Shown: positions 1 to 9,683, counted from the stretch's first letter. The stretch: DNA of 64,000 nt from Rhynchopus sp. YZ270_cl-10 (GCA_964035575.1 OZ037872.1:1178001-1242000), one strand, 5' to 3'. Program-made: numbers and translations. The notes: generated by a model not told the origin, from the letters alone.

Positions 1-1
1 T

Positions 2-1033
2 TTAGATTTGGATACGAAGGCATGGAGGGTGCCGGTTGCCCCGGAGGGGAGCTACGCACCGTGCGCTAGGCGCGCACACACTGCTGACGTTGTAGGCGAT
101 TATATGGTGGTCGTCGGCGGGTTTTCTGGTAAAGAGTGTTTGCATGACGTCCACGCACTGCATCTCCCCACCTTGAGGTGGAGAGAGCTGACACCTTCAG
201 GCGTAGCGGCGCCTTCTACGAGAGGAGGACATAGTAGTGCCGTGCATGAAGACTCGGTGTACGTCTTCGGCGGCTGGGATGTAACGTTGACCTACCATAA
301 CGATCTGTGGAAGCTTGACTGCGACTTTGCGAACGGAGCGTACAAATGGACCCAAATTCGCTTCTCCGATGACAGCACCGTCCCAGAAGGCCGTGTCGGG
401 CACCGCTCCTGCGTCTACAACAACGAATTCCTCGTCTTCGGCGGATACGGCGAACGGTACTGGTCCGACACCCACTGCTTCAACCTCAAAACCAAGACCT
501 GGCGTGAAATCATTACCCCACGCCAACCCGAACCACGCACCTACCATACCTTGGTAGAACACAACGGCAAAATCCTTGTTCTCGGGGGAAGCGATGAAGA
601 CAAAGCGATGGAGGGTGTGTGGATTCTTGATTTAGATAAAGAGGAGTGGACGGATGCACCGTGTCCATGCTCGGGAAGCTTTGCACATACGTGTGTGAAG
701 GCGGGGAACGGAAAGCTGATGGTGTATGGGGGGAACCTCAACGGTGGGTCTGATCTGGCGGAGGTGCTGATAGAAGATTGGGTGGCGGACACATCGTTGG
801 TGCATATTCTGCTGCGCTTCCTTGCAAAGAGCGGGCTTCAAAGGAAGAACGAAGCGCTCAGCAGCATGCCCACCGCGCTCATGCAACGCTACGTCAACTA
901 CCTCGAACAGCTCAGTGGCCCCCGAACCGACGCCCTCAAAGGAAGCACTACCGCACCCAGCACCGACACCACCCCACATAGAAAACCCATGTCAAGTGTA
1001 GCCAATACCCCAGATACAGGATCTCTCATATAA
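2..1033 (+). CDS. Kelch-repeat beta-propeller protein (5' end outside window)
   Basis: The frame is open from the left edge to a TAA at 1031-1033, so this is the C-terminal 343 residues of a longer protein. Five to six kelch blades are visible. Each has the family pattern of hydrophobic residues and a Gly pair ('VVVGGF', 'YVFGGW', 'LVFGGYG', 'LVLGGS', 'MVYGG') followed by a spaced Tyr/Trp pair ('WRELTP', 'KWTQI', 'TWREI', 'EWTDAP'). The first codons (DLDTKAW) end a blade begun upstream. After about residue 250 the propeller gives way to a helical stretch and a Ser/Thr/Pro-rich tail. Kelch propellers bind proteins; nothing here shows which partner. It is not a BTB-kelch protein as far as visible, since no BTB domain lies in the window part. 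The first gene of the + strand series, it is followed by 8 kb of spacer. Confidence 0.85.
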   Translation, partial: LDLDTKAWRVPVAPEGSYAPCARRAHTADVVGDYMVVVGGFSGKECLHDVHALHLPTLRWRELTPSGVAAPSTRGGHSSAVHEDSVYVFGGWDVTLTYHNDLWKLDCDFANGAYKWTQIRFSDDSTVPEGRVGHRSCVYNNEFLVFGGYGERYWSDTHCFNLKTKTWREIITPRQPEPRTYHTLVEHNGKILVLGGSDEDKAMEGVWILDLDKEEWTDAPCPCSGSFAHTCVKAGNGKLMVYGGNLNGGSDLAEVLIEDWVADTSLVHILLRFLAKSGLQRKNEALSSMPTALMQRYVNYLEQLSGPRTDALKGSTTAPSTDTTPHRKPMSSVANTPDTGSLI

Positions 1034-1128
1034 AAGGAGAAAAAAAAAGGGGGAAAATAAAATGAATAAATCCTTATCAGGACAACAAAAAATCTCGGGT
1101 GGAAGAAAAAAAAAAAAAGCTAGTAGTA

Positions 1129-1180
1129 TAGTGGAGCACACTCTAGGGTGGCTACACTAATACAAACCAAGTTTTCAAAA
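1129..1180 (+). repeat. Hairpin repeat family D, copy 1
   Basis: It begins TAGTGGAG and ends CAAGTTTTCAAAAAA. The outer stem is TAGTG/CACTA and the apical stem CACTC/GGGTG. Other copies are near 4401, 30321, 35752, 37742, 51204 and, inverted, 43232. The 3' A-run recalls a retroposon tail. Confidence 0.65.
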
Positions 1181-1881
1181 AAGCGAATTTAGTCCAATTA
1201 GATGGTTTTATAACAGCTTTTTTTAGGGAACCATAAACCCCCCCCGAGAAAAACCTCTTTAGAAAAAAGGGGTAAAATGGGAGGAGAGGAAAAGGCAAAC
1301 CCATTTTTTTTTTTGCGTGTGTTTTTGTGTGTGTGTGTAACGACTCGATTTTTTTTGGACTATTTTGTAGTTTCCTTTTTTCGAGCGTTGTCACTTTATC
1401 ATCATAGGAGGGGGGGGGAAAGGGATGGGGGGGATCATGGTCTCTCCGTCTCGGAGTTGCCTGTACAAAAGAGCTTTTTTTCTTTTTTAGATTACCTTGT
1501 ATGGAAAGGTCTTTAGCGATGAACTTTTGAGGTTCATATTTGAAGTCCCTTTTTTATTTCCACTTTTTTTTGTGTTAATTTTATTACAGCATTCCTGTAT
1601 TTTGCATGAACTGCCTTACGTCATCTTTCTTGTTTAAAATGTGTTAGCCCCCACCCAACCCGGTGTTGTGTTTTGTTTTGTTTGTTTTTTTTAGAACCCA
1701 AATATGGGAAAAAGCAAAACACTCCGAAGGTTTTGGTGAAGAAGAACCTAAAAAAAAAATGTAGATAATTGTGTATGGTTTATACACGTCAAAAGCAAAT
1801 CGCTGTTTTTTGTTTGGGGGGGAAGTTCCAGCTTTCCTTTCCAAATGAAGCGGAAACTAGACAAAAGAACGAAAAGAAAAA

Positions 1882-2022
1882 AATATTAGGGATGGGGAAT
1901 ACCTGCCTCCGTCCGTATCGATTAAGTACAAAGCCTTCGGGCGACATTGTGTACAGATCCTACCTCGGTAGGTGATTGTCGATACAACAACAAAAATATA
2001 TTAGGGATGGGGAATACCTGCC
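1882..2022 (+). repeat. Folded repeat family H, copy 1, between 25-bp direct repeats
   Basis: Positions 1915-1985 can fold as a three-way junction. The closing stem is GTATCGA/TCGATAC. One arm is GTACA...TGTAC capped by GCC-TTCG-GGC, and the second is CCTAC-CTCG-GTAGG. The block lies between two near-identical direct repeats (1882-1907 and 1998-2022, ATTAGGGATGGGGAATACC). Two more copies occur: minus strand 43278-43356 and a partial one at 35383-35446. Confidence 0.6.
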
Positions 2023-2311
2023 AAAAAAGAGGTTTCGTTTGCAACGCGAGGCCCTCTTATTTGTTTCATCTTATGGTATCTTAAATGAAGCTGGGAAAGT
2101 AGACGGCAAATGTAATGGTTATTTGTGTACCTCCCCCGCCAGAGTCAACAGAGGGTATATGATATGCACCCTTCACACTCTTATTCTGTTTCTCCTCAAA
2201 GAAAAATGGATTTGGAAAGGTCTGAAGAGGAGTCTCAATAAAAAACCCCTTTTTTTTCCACTCTGATTCACATTTTTTTTTTTTGTACAGAGCGTGTCAA
2301 AATTTTTTGGA

Positions 2312-2380
2312 TAGTGGAGATTTAGCACAACTGTGGCAACACAACCCGAGGCAACTACACTACTCCAACAATTTATCAAA
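2312..2380 (+). repeat. Repeat family C, copy 1
   Basis: It starts TAGTGGAG, has the core GCACAACTGTGGCAACAC and GAGGCAACTACACTA, and ends CCAACAATTTATCAAA. Close relatives are at 4487, 39031 and inside dynein intron 2 (27252-27318). Confidence 0.7.
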
Positions 2381-2570
2381 GGGGTGATCTTTATTGTCGA
2401 TAATTACCTAAAATGATGACCAAAAAAAAACAAAAAATATAATAAAAAAAACTAGAAATTTCAAAAGAGCAAAAACGTGGGTGTTCATCTCAACTGTTTT
2501 TTTTTTCTCTTTTACAAAAGGACATTGTGCTAGGGTCCGAAGACTTGCACGTCAAAACCTTATTGTAAAA

Positions 2571-2604
2571 AAGGTGACTAAGCACGCGAAGTTTAGATCA
2601 TCCT
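2571..2604 (+). repeat. Hairpin repeat family A, copy
   Basis: It has the AAGGTGA...TCATCCT stem, loop ACGCGAA and is followed by ATCAACTTTTG. The inner stem is partly decayed. Confidence 0.6.
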
Positions 2605-2813
2605 ATCAACTTTTGTCTTTAGTACTTTACCTAGGATTGGTGGTGTACTGGAAAAAGACATCTTCACCCCCCCTTTTTTTTTGACTAGGGTTTCGATAAC
2701 CCACAGAGAAGCAGTGCCCGTTTGCACGTTCAAACTTCTCTTTTTTTTGGAGGATAGATAACATCTAGGTGATGTGATCATCTTCTCGCCTCAACTCTCA
2801 TATTTTTTGTTGT

Positions 2814-2846
2814 AGGTGACTAAGCACGAGAGACTTAGGTTCATCT
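2814..2846 (+). repeat. Hairpin repeat family A, copy
   Basis: The AGGTGA/TCATCT outer stem, CTAAG/CTTAG inner stem and ACGAGAG loop are all present. A T-rich tract follows. Confidence 0.65.
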
Positions 2847-3490
2847 AATTAACGCCCTTTTTTGCCCCCTTTTTTCAACCTAAAAGAAGAAGAAAAAAAA
2901 ACTCCCACTGTTTCTCCCGTTTTCCAATACCGTAGCGATATATTGACAGTAAAAAAAGGTCGAACTCCCCCAAAAAAAAAATCCGGAAAAGGTCAAAACA
3001 TTTTTACGGTCAGTATATGTTACCGGGTTACGGTACTTTTTTTTTTTTTACCCTGCAGCTGCGTGGACTTCTCTTCACGGTCAGCTGTTGAAAGGTGCTG
3101 CAATTCTTTTTTGATGTTCACAAAAAAGCTTCGACAAATTGTATTTTATCTGTCTATCCATTGAACTGTCTGCAAAAAAAAAAAAAATCCACCCCCCTCC
3201 TCCTCCTCCTCCTCCTCCTCCTTTAACATCAAAACTAATATCTCACCAGGATGTATCAATCCCTCTGGGTGAGTACCCGCTGTCGGTACAGCATGGAACG
3301 CCAAGAGAGAGATGTTGTGATCTTTTAGAGTTGGGTGCAGCGAACGGGAGGGGGTGGCCTGTAAGCTCACAACTCTTCAGCAGTATTTCTGACGATGTGT
3401 GTGTGTGTACCGTTCCCACGACGGTACGGTCAAGCCATTATGTTTCCTTTTTTGACACCTTTCTTGTTGTTGGCTGCATAGTGGTGCTTT

Positions 3491-3540
3491 CATCCGGATG
3501 GCTGGCATCGTACGTCAGTCAGAGATGCTTGCATCGATAC
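3491..3540 (+). repeat. Repeat family F, copy
   Basis: The sequence CCGGATGGCTGGCATCG and a downstream GCTTGCATCGATAC match copies at 6358 and 28498. It can form GATGG/CCATC-type hairpins, weakened in this copy. Confidence 0.5.
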
Positions 3541-3679
3541 TATTTCCTTATCATTATTCCACCCTTTTTTTACCTGACCTCACCAGCAACAATTCTGACT
3601 AAATACTTTTTTGAAAGCTGGGTTTTTTTTCCACTTTTTTTTGTTCCACGCCTTTTTTTTTTACAATGTCACATTTTTC

Positions 3680-3714
3680 AAGGTGACCGAGCACGAGAGG
3701 CTTAGGTTCATCTT
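3680..3714 (+). repeat. Hairpin repeat family A, copy
   Basis: A near-consensus copy: AAGGTGA, loop ACGAGAG, GCTTAG, TCATCTT. It is followed by ATAAACTTTTT, a T-run and ACAG, which is a plausible 3' splice-site arrangement. Confidence 0.7.
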
Positions 3715-4400
3715 ATAAACTTTTTCTTTTTTTTTTACAGAACCCTGCCTTGACAGTAATTGGTGTGCCTGCGAAATAAAGTGATAAGAACATTAGAAGT
3801 AATAAAAACACACACACTAGATGGAAGTAAAAAGCGACAATGTTCAACATGATCGCATTTCCACCACAGAAGAACGTTCTTGCCATCAACCTTCGAGGGC
3901 GTACATTTGGATGTACCGAACGTACCGCTTTTATAGTGATCGTTGATACAATGAAACATATAACATAGACAAGTTTGCGTACACAACGTGTTGCGTGATC
4001 AGAGTGCCAGCCTTCACTTTTTATATTCATTGATTACATTAGTGTGCCTTATTCTACCTTCTATTCAGTAGAATAGTATATGAAATAATGTTCATTGAAT
4101 GAAGAAATTATGGAAGTAAAGCTGGCACTCAACCATTTCTTCAAATGCCATTTGAGGTGTGAGGTGCTTATCTTTAGACGAGGTGCAAGGGAAGTAGGAG
4201 AGCGACCCCCAAAAGAGGGTCGGTCTCGTGGGTTGTCTTGCCAAAAAAAATAAATAAATAATCCCATTGGTTGGTGCTTTTCGGAAGTCGGTCAGCGACC
4301 TGTCGACCCCTCCCGGAGCACCATTTGTGTTTTCTTTATGACTTACCCGCAGTTCTGTCAGCAAATTCCCCCAGTGCAACATCTCCGGGGTTCTAATGAA

Positions 4401-4441
4401 ATTCATCCTCGGGTGTCACTAATACAGCCAAGTTTTCAAAA
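4401..4441 (+). repeat. Hairpin repeat family D, copy 2
   Basis: The apical stem CATCC-TC-GGGTG, CACTAATAC and CAAGTTTTCAAAA are conserved. It lies 45 bp upstream of a family C copy. Confidence 0.6.
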
Positions 4442-4486
4442 AAAGGGCCCAGATCTGAGGCCTTTTTCGTGAGTGAACTTTTGGAC

Positions 4487-4546
4487 AGTGGAGATTGCAC
4501 AACTGTGGCAACACAACCGAGGCAACTACTCCAACAATTTATCAAA
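4487..4546 (+). repeat. Repeat family C, copy 2
   Basis: It carries AGTGGAGATTGCACAACTG, GAGGCAACTAC and CCAACAATTTATCAAA, then a long A-rich tail. Confidence 0.7.
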
Positions 4547-4925
4547 AAAAAAAACAAAAAAAAAAAAAGGGGGTTCTTCGATGATTGTTGACACAATACA
4601 TAAGGGGGAGGAGGGCCTTTCTGTTATTTCCCTTTGAAGTGCCACTAAAAAAACCTCACTTTTATTTTGTTCACCATTTTTTGTTCTGTTTTTGTTTTTG
4701 TTTTGTTTCTTGAAAAATGTGCCTATTTCTCTTTTTTTTCTACCCAACGACCGGTGCGATCAATACTTTAGGTGGTAAGATAGTAGCGGCTCCAGGAAAC
4801 GACGATACCCATTTCCTGTATGGTCTCCCCCCCTGGGCCGATATTGATTTTTTTTTTTCTTTGTTCTGGCTGTACCCTATTTTTTATTGCAAAAAAGATT
4901 TTTTAAAAAAAGAGGAGACGACGCT

Positions 4926-4973
4926 GGTGGACAAAAAACTCCCTCTTTCGACTGAAAATTTTATTTTAATCAT
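4926..4973 (+). repeat. Repeat family G, copy 1
   Basis: GGTGGACAAAAA, CTCTTTCGACTGAAAAT and TTTTAATCAT recur with few differences at 37449-37495. No function is evident. Confidence 0.55.
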
Positions 4974-5466
4974 TTGTTCTGTTTCTTCTTCAGATTATCA
5001 AAAAAAATGGGGGGAAAAAAAACCAACAATCAACATCCGTTGTGAGGCAGTTCTTTTGGCTGTGATCTGATCCGATCTCCCTCCCTCTCTCTCTCTCTCT
5101 ATTTGCGATGGATCTCTTCGTGGCCTGAGCGCTCATACAATGGATGGATGGAGGTTTAGGTGGAAATACGTGACTCTCCCTTTTTATCTTCTTCTTCTTC
5201 TTCTTTTTTTTTTTTTTTTTCATTTCTGTCTCTCTCTGTGCAAAGGTAGTTTGGTAGTTGGGCACCACCAAAACCCCTCTTTTATCTCTCGTGTACACTT
5301 TTCTGTAAGACATAAAATCATCGAGGCGCGTTTACACGGCAACTCTCTATGTGTGTTTAGATGCCTCCGTCTAAGAGACGCAGAGCATTTTGTTAAACTC
5401 TTTTTTTTTTTTTTCTCGGATGGGGCGATAGGTCGCAATATAAAACAGAAAACCCCGTTTATGATC

Positions 5467-5496
5467 ACTCATTTCTGCTACACTTTTAGGGATGAG
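5467..5496 (+). repeat. Repeat family I, copy 1
   Basis: CATTTCTGCTACACTTTT followed by AGGGATGAG matches 37834-37864 with two or three differences. Confidence 0.45.
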
Positions 5497-5573
5497 GGAT
5501 TGGATTAGGGGATGCGAACAAATAAATTTTTTTTTTTCGTTCAGTTTTGTAACATTTTTTTTTTTGTTCTCTT

Positions 5574-5601
5574 GATGACTGCACAACGTGGGTGAGTCAT
5601 C
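5574..5601 (+). repeat. Hairpin repeat family A, compensated variant
   Basis: GATGACT pairs perfectly with AGTCATC around an unrelated inner segment. TTATCAACTTTTTG follows. It keeps the stem by sequence change on both sides. Confidence 0.5.
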
Positions 5602-5808
5602 TTATCAACTTTTTGTTTTGGTAGACTCCTTCTATTCGTTTTGCATCCGTTTTGCAAAACACACAACATACAAAGAAAGATGGGACCATTTTTGTTGATC
5701 CCTCACCATATACTATCAATTTATTGATTGCATATGATGAAAATACGTTTTGGTAGACTCCTTCTATTTGCTGTCTTTTAAGGATACTGTGAAAAAAAAG
5801 GGTCAGGT

Positions 5809-5845
5809 AGTGCCTGCATCCGATGTATGATGAGGTGTTTGCACT
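5809..5845 (+). repeat. Hairpin repeat family B, copy
   Basis: AGTGC pairs with GCACT, and TGCATC with GGTG(T). TTTCAAATTCTC follows. Other copies are at 8742, 27493, 28442, 31862 and 34922. Confidence 0.6.
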
Positions 5846-6357
5846 TTTCAAATTCTCTTTCTTACTGTTTCATTGTTGCTCTTCTTTTTCTTTTTCTTTT
5901 GTCGTTGCAAAATTATGAAATAAATACCCATTGGTTCCTATAGGGTGGAGGACCTCCTGTAACACTAATCTATAGTGTCGTTAGGATGTGTCTATAGTGG
6001 GATAAAACGACTGTTTCCTTGCTCACTGTTTTTTTTTTTTTTCAGTGTACGCGGGTACATTTTTCGCACCCTCTTTGCCTTCTTTTCGTTTAGAAAAAGA
6101 AAGTATATGAAATAAGTGCGCGCTCATGGAGTAATTGAATGAAGTAAAGACAGCCCCCCCTTCCTATAAAAGGGGGTATGTGCCTCATTCTTATGTAACG
6201 CTTTTCTCTTGTATTCGACCGTGGTTGTTCCGCGAAAAAGAGGGGGAGAGAAGAGACCCCAGGGTGGTTTTAGCTCTAGTTTCTGGAAGAGGACTGCGTA
6301 TGAGAGGCCTAAGAGAGGCAAACGCATTGTTCCAGTTGATTTTTTTTGTTTGTGATT

Positions 6358-6420
6358 TCATCCGGATGGCTGGCCATCGTATGTGGGTGGGTCGGAGGTG
6401 CCTGCATCAACAACTACAGT
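6358..6420 (+). repeat. Repeat family F, copy
   Basis: GATGGCTGGCCATC is a perfect short hairpin. CGGAGGTGCCTGCATCAAC then matches 28520-28543. A T-rich tract and CTAG follow. Confidence 0.6.
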
Positions 6421-6834
6421 TTATTTTTATTTCTCCTAGGGATTTTTGATCGAAAATTTCGGTCCTTTTTTTTGGATCTGTCAATTTCCCAAATTTATTG
6501 TTCATTATGATGATTGTGATCACTTTTTAGAGAGGTTGAGGAGGGAGGGAATGATGGTGTGTGCTTGCTTGCAGCTTTGCAGCTTTGTAGTAGCGTCCTT
6601 AAAGACGCCCTCAAAAAAAGACGTTTAATTTTGCACAGAACGTCGCCCTTTTTTTGGAAGATGCAAATGTGTGTGTTGTTCCGATGATGTCCGCATACAC
6701 ATTTATCTTTTCAAAGGAAGAAAAAAAAAAAAAAACATCATTGTTTTGTACCGATTTTTTATTGTTTTTTGTCAGAAGCTATGAAGAGCTCTCTACGTTG
6801 TTAAAAAATATGAGTTATTTTTTTAGAATCAAAA

Positions 6835-7232
6835 TAGGGGAGCCTATACCGGTAATTTTGGCTCCTTTTGATTTTAAATTGAAATTTCTAAGTCTTTTTT
6901 GACCTACGACCCCGGCAATGCATTTTTTGGGACTCTGTGGACTCAAATGAGCAAAAATTTAAACAAAATGCTGCCCGTTGGCACATTTAAACGCACATTT
7001 TGTTGAAAATTGTCATTTTGCACTGGATTTGCCTTTGCCATTTTCAGTTTTTTTGCAGATTTTTTTCAAAAAAAAAATTGAAGAAAAAAGGCTCAAAAGT
7101 GCCTGAAACCCGGCGGAAAGTGATTTTTGGTGAGGTATATAGGGTAGTTTCATCTATTTTTGGGTTTTTTTGCCGAAAGGCGCCAAATTTTCCGAGCCAA
7201 ATGAAGGAATAGCCGGTGCATAGGCTCCCCTA
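6835..7232. mobile_element. hAT-type MITE, 398 bp, with 8-bp target-site duplication
   Basis: The left end TAGGGGAGCCTATACCGG is matched in inverted orientation by the right end (CCGGTGCATAGGCTCCCCTA, a 2-nt indel). The element is flanked on both sides by the direct repeat AATCAAAA (6827-6834 and 7233-7240). An 8-bp duplication and a TAGGG-type terminus are hallmarks of the hAT superfamily. There is no coding capacity inside. The ends resemble those of the fold-back element at 49208 (TAGGGGAGGG) and the hAT at 46486 (TAGGGCAGTG), so a related transposase probably moved it. Confidence 0.85.
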
Positions 7233-7451
7233 AATCAAAATCAAAAAAAAGAACTGAATTGTGGAACGCAAGATAAAAAATGGGGGGGGAAAGGTGGGTA
7301 GGGGAAAATCTGTTTCAACAGAAAAAAACTGGCCTGGTATTATTTTATGAAATTCTTTTATTATTATTTTTTGTATTTTTCTTCACGCACACACCACTTT
7401 TGTGTGCGCAATTGTTTTTGCCATGAATCTCCCCCCCTTTTTTTTTTGTTC

Positions 7452-7486
7452 AAGATGACTAAGTACGAGAGGCTTAGGTTCATCTT
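7452..7486 (+). repeat. Hairpin repeat family A, copy
   Basis: AAGATGA/TCATCTT is fully paired here (A-T replacing G-T). The loop ACGAGAG is conserved. Confidence 0.7.
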
Positions 7487-7513
7487 GTAACCTTTTCTCT
7501 TTTACTCTTCCTA

Positions 7514-7566
7514 CACGGTGGAGTCCGCCCAAAAGGGTTCACCCATTTTGGGCGGACTCCACCGCG
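7514..7566. mobile_element. 53-bp palindromic mini-element with TA duplication
   Basis: The two 21-bp arms (CACGGTGGAGTCCGCCC...) differ at one position and enclose a 10-base centre. TA flanks both sides. The terminal CACGGTGG is also the terminus of the 6.8-kb element at 46076-52866. Confidence 0.6.
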
Positions 7567-7656
7567 TATTCAATTCCCAACAGAACCTGCAGCATTTGTT
7601 TACCCCAACTTTATTGCACCACAATTTCTGACCAAAAGCGACTAAACAACGATGCG

Positions 7657-7869
7657 TCATCTTCCTGCTTTTCTTAATGCTGTTACCGTAATTGGAACGT
7701 AAAATAGTTTCAACGCAATAATGTTGGAACGCTTGGCCTTGAGACGAGCCAGAGGATTGTGCCCAACCCACGACAGTCGCCTCTCAATGGGGCTGGCTAC
7801 ACTGTGAAGGTCGACGCACATCGGATATCTACACGGTGGCGGTGGTGGTGATCTTCCTGACATACCCAC
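7657..7869 (-). pseudogene. hAT transposase remnant, C-terminal dimerisation region
   Basis: The minus-strand frame reads '...HSVASPIERRLSWVG...RLKAKRSNI' followed by 'IALKLFYV'. This resembles the hAT C-terminal dimerisation motif (S-x-P-x-E-R-x-F-S ... R-x-R-L). Only about 70 codons are left, and no upstream BED finger or catalytic RNase-H fold could be seen, so it is a fragment. It lies next to the hAT-type MITE and the palindromic mini-element. The match is by eye and short, so the family call is moderate. Confidence 0.4.
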
Positions 7870-7985
7870 GGCTGATGAAGGAGGTGGTGACCATGCTGCG
7901 TTTCAACATTATTACGACGGTATCTGTTATCTGAGAACTGCATAATTTGGGCACATTCATGCAAAGGTTTACTTTAAAGGCTTTC

Positions 7986-8020
7986 AGGCACACTGTCAAG
8001 AAGGCTTTGTATTTCAAGTT
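7986..8020 (+). repeat. Repeat family E, 3' part
   Basis: GCACACTGTCAAGAAGGC and TTTGTATTTCAAGTTGG match the 3' half of the family at 30100, 33085, 34488, 35166 and 36061. Confidence 0.5.
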
Positions 8021-8094
8021 GGTGAGGTGCTTGCCAGGGGGAATCGTTTCGACTGTTCAAACCCTCTCTTGCCCCTTCTTTTTAAAGTGCCTAA

Positions 8095-8119
8095 GCACAG
8101 CGAGGCTGAGGTTCATTTC
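8095..8119 (+). repeat. Hairpin repeat family A, diverged copy
   Basis: AAGTGCCTAAGCACAGCGAG, then GCTGAGGTTCAT. The inner CTAAGC/GCTGAG pairing is partly kept. Confidence 0.45.
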
Positions 8120-8377
8120 ACAGCCTTTTCTTTTTCCCCTGATGGCAGTTTTTTTTTGCAAAACATACCACATAAAAAAGTTGGGAACATTTTTTTGATC
8201 CCTATACCTATGCTCTCAATTTATTGAATGCATAGGTTGAAATACTTATTTGTTTTTTTGGCGTGCTGCAAAGGCACATGATGCTAGTGGGGTGGGTGGG
8301 AGATACTATGCGAAAAAAAGGTGTTGTAATTTCCTTCGACAAGGCAAGTCGACGGAGAAGGGCTTACTTGAGAAGGG

Positions 8378-8380
<3 letters not shown>

Positions 8381-8417
<37 letters not shown>
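8381..8417 (+). repeat. Poly(T) run of about 37 bases
   Basis: The longest homopolymer in the left spacer. The assembled length may be inexact. Confidence 0.8.
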
Positions 8418-8418
<1 letters not shown>

Positions 8419-8642
8419 GCGGGGACAGCGGGTTTTCCATTACCACGACAATGCGAAAATGACGTCCCGAATTTTTTTTTTTTTTGCGAAAGGTCGCTGT
8501 ATTTACCCCTTTCTCATTCAGGGAGAGAAGAGATATCCATAGACAAAGATAATAGTTAAGAAACCATGTGGTAAATGCAAGATGCTAAGATCTGTTCCTC
8601 CATTTTTTCTTCACTCTTTTGTTGGTGATGACGATTGTACTC

Positions 8643-8678
8643 AAGGTGACTAACGTGAGAGAGGCTTAGGTTCATCTT
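8643..8678 (+). repeat. Hairpin repeat family A, copy
   Basis: AAGGTGAC at the left end and GCTTAGGTTCATCTT at the right. A 12-T run and ATATAG follow. Confidence 0.6.
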
Positions 8679-8741
8679 ACAAACGTTTTTTTTTTTTAAT
8701 ATAGTGCATGCACTCTGGGGTTCGAGAACCCACAGAGTGTT

Positions 8742-8771
8742 CGTGCCTGCGTCCCACAGGCGTTTTGCACT
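8742..8771 (+). repeat. Hairpin repeat family B, copy
   Basis: GTGCCTGCGTCCCACAGG then CGTTTTGCACTATCAACTT. Just before it (8711-8737) lies a separate hairpin with arms CTCTGGGGTT and AACCCACAGAG. Confidence 0.6.
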
Positions 8772-9107
8772 ATCAACTTTTACTTTTAATTTCTTTGGCC
8801 ATATTTCTACTGTTTATATCTTTTTTCTTTTCTTTTTTCCGGTTTGTCTTGCTTGCATCCGTCTTTCAATTCTTGAATGTAAAAAAAATAACCCCCCCTC
8901 CACTCCCTTCCTTCCCTCATTTTTCTTCATACCAACCAATTACCCCTCGCTCCTGGTCACTCTCTTTACGTGTGATACGTTGCCAAGTATCACAACACAA
9001 CCCCACATGAGGGTGATGGTTCGCTCTTTGGATTACCTACGTGTGCTTTCAAACAACCCACATCAGATATTTTTCGGAAAAAAACAAAAAAAAAACCCCC
9101 CCTGAAA

Positions 9108-9563
9108 ATGACACCAGCAGCGTCGCAGAAGTCCACCGGAGCGAAGAGAGGCCCGAAGTTGAACAAGAACGGGAAGAGGATCAGGAAGCCGAACTACAAG
9201 AGCTACTCGACCTACGTGCACAAGCTGATGACGAAGACCTTCGGGGTGAAGGCGTCGACGAAGGCGGGGAAGAAGAGCTCTGTTGCGATCACGTCGCGTG
9301 GGATGGGGATTGTGAACTCGTTCGTGGTGGACCTGTTTGAGCGCATTGCGGAGGAGGCGGGACGCGCAAACCACTTTGCAGGCCAGAAGACGCTGCGCAG
9401 CGGTGCCATTGTGGCGGGTGTGAAGATGCACTTCCCCGACGAGATGGCGTCGCACGCCCTGTCTGCGGGAGTTGCTGCTGTGGCCAAGTACGCGAAGGCC
9501 CTGAAGACGAAGACCAAGAAGGGCAAGGGATCCCCGGTGAAGAAGGGTTCCCCGAGGAAGTGA
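9108..9563 (+). CDS. Histone H2B
   Basis: 151 residues, longer than typical H2B (about 125). The histone fold starts at 'YKSYSTYVHKLM' and contains 'GMGIVNSFVVDLFERIAEEA', close to the trypanosome and general H2B alpha-2 helix. The alpha-C helix is 'MASHALSAGVAAVAKYAK'. A short insertion of Lys/Ser precedes alpha-2. Unusually, the C-terminus carries a Lys-rich extension with SPVK and SPRK motifs that can bind the DNA minor groove. The N-terminal tail is basic but lacks animal or yeast acetylation contexts. The ATG is the first in frame after the stop and gives a clean tail. It packages DNA as an H2A-H2B dimer. First of five same-strand histone genes; H2A follows after 209 bp. Confidence 0.95.
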   Translation: MTPAASQKSTGAKRGPKLNKNGKRIRKPNYKSYSTYVHKLMTKTFGVKASTKAGKKSSVAITSRGMGIVNSFVVDLFERIAEEAGRANHFAGQKTLRSGAIVAGVKMHFPDEMASHALSAGVAAVAKYAKALKTKTKKGKGSPVKKGSPRK

Positions 9564-9683
9564 AGCAGGTGATGTGGTGTTGTTTGTCGGGTTAAGACAC
9601 GTCCTCTTGTTCTGCAAGGGGGTGTGGGTGGTACTGCCGCCGTCAAAGAATAAATGAAAAAACAAAGCAAACTGTCCTCTTCC

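Larger units (their letters stand above)
1034..9107. other. 8-kb gene-free spacer, mosaic of short repeats and homopolymer runs
   Basis: I see no host gene here. Open frames are short and are mostly translations of poly(T)/poly(A). The stretch holds many T or A runs of 8-37 bases, copies of the hairpin families listed separately (A, B, C, D, E, F, G, H, I), one hAT-type MITE, a 53-bp palindromic element and a hAT transposase remnant on the minus strand. Noncoding RNA genes cannot be excluded, but no tRNA, 5S or snRNA signature was seen. Confidence 0.6.

Noticed and set aside
3139-3705. 188-codon + strand frame
   Set aside because: It begins in T/CTC runs, ends across a family A repeat and has no family resemblance.
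1152-8559. Many 60-100-codon frames in the left spacer
   Set aside because: They are rich in Phe, Lys or Pro from homopolymer runs, begin inside repeats and show no domain.
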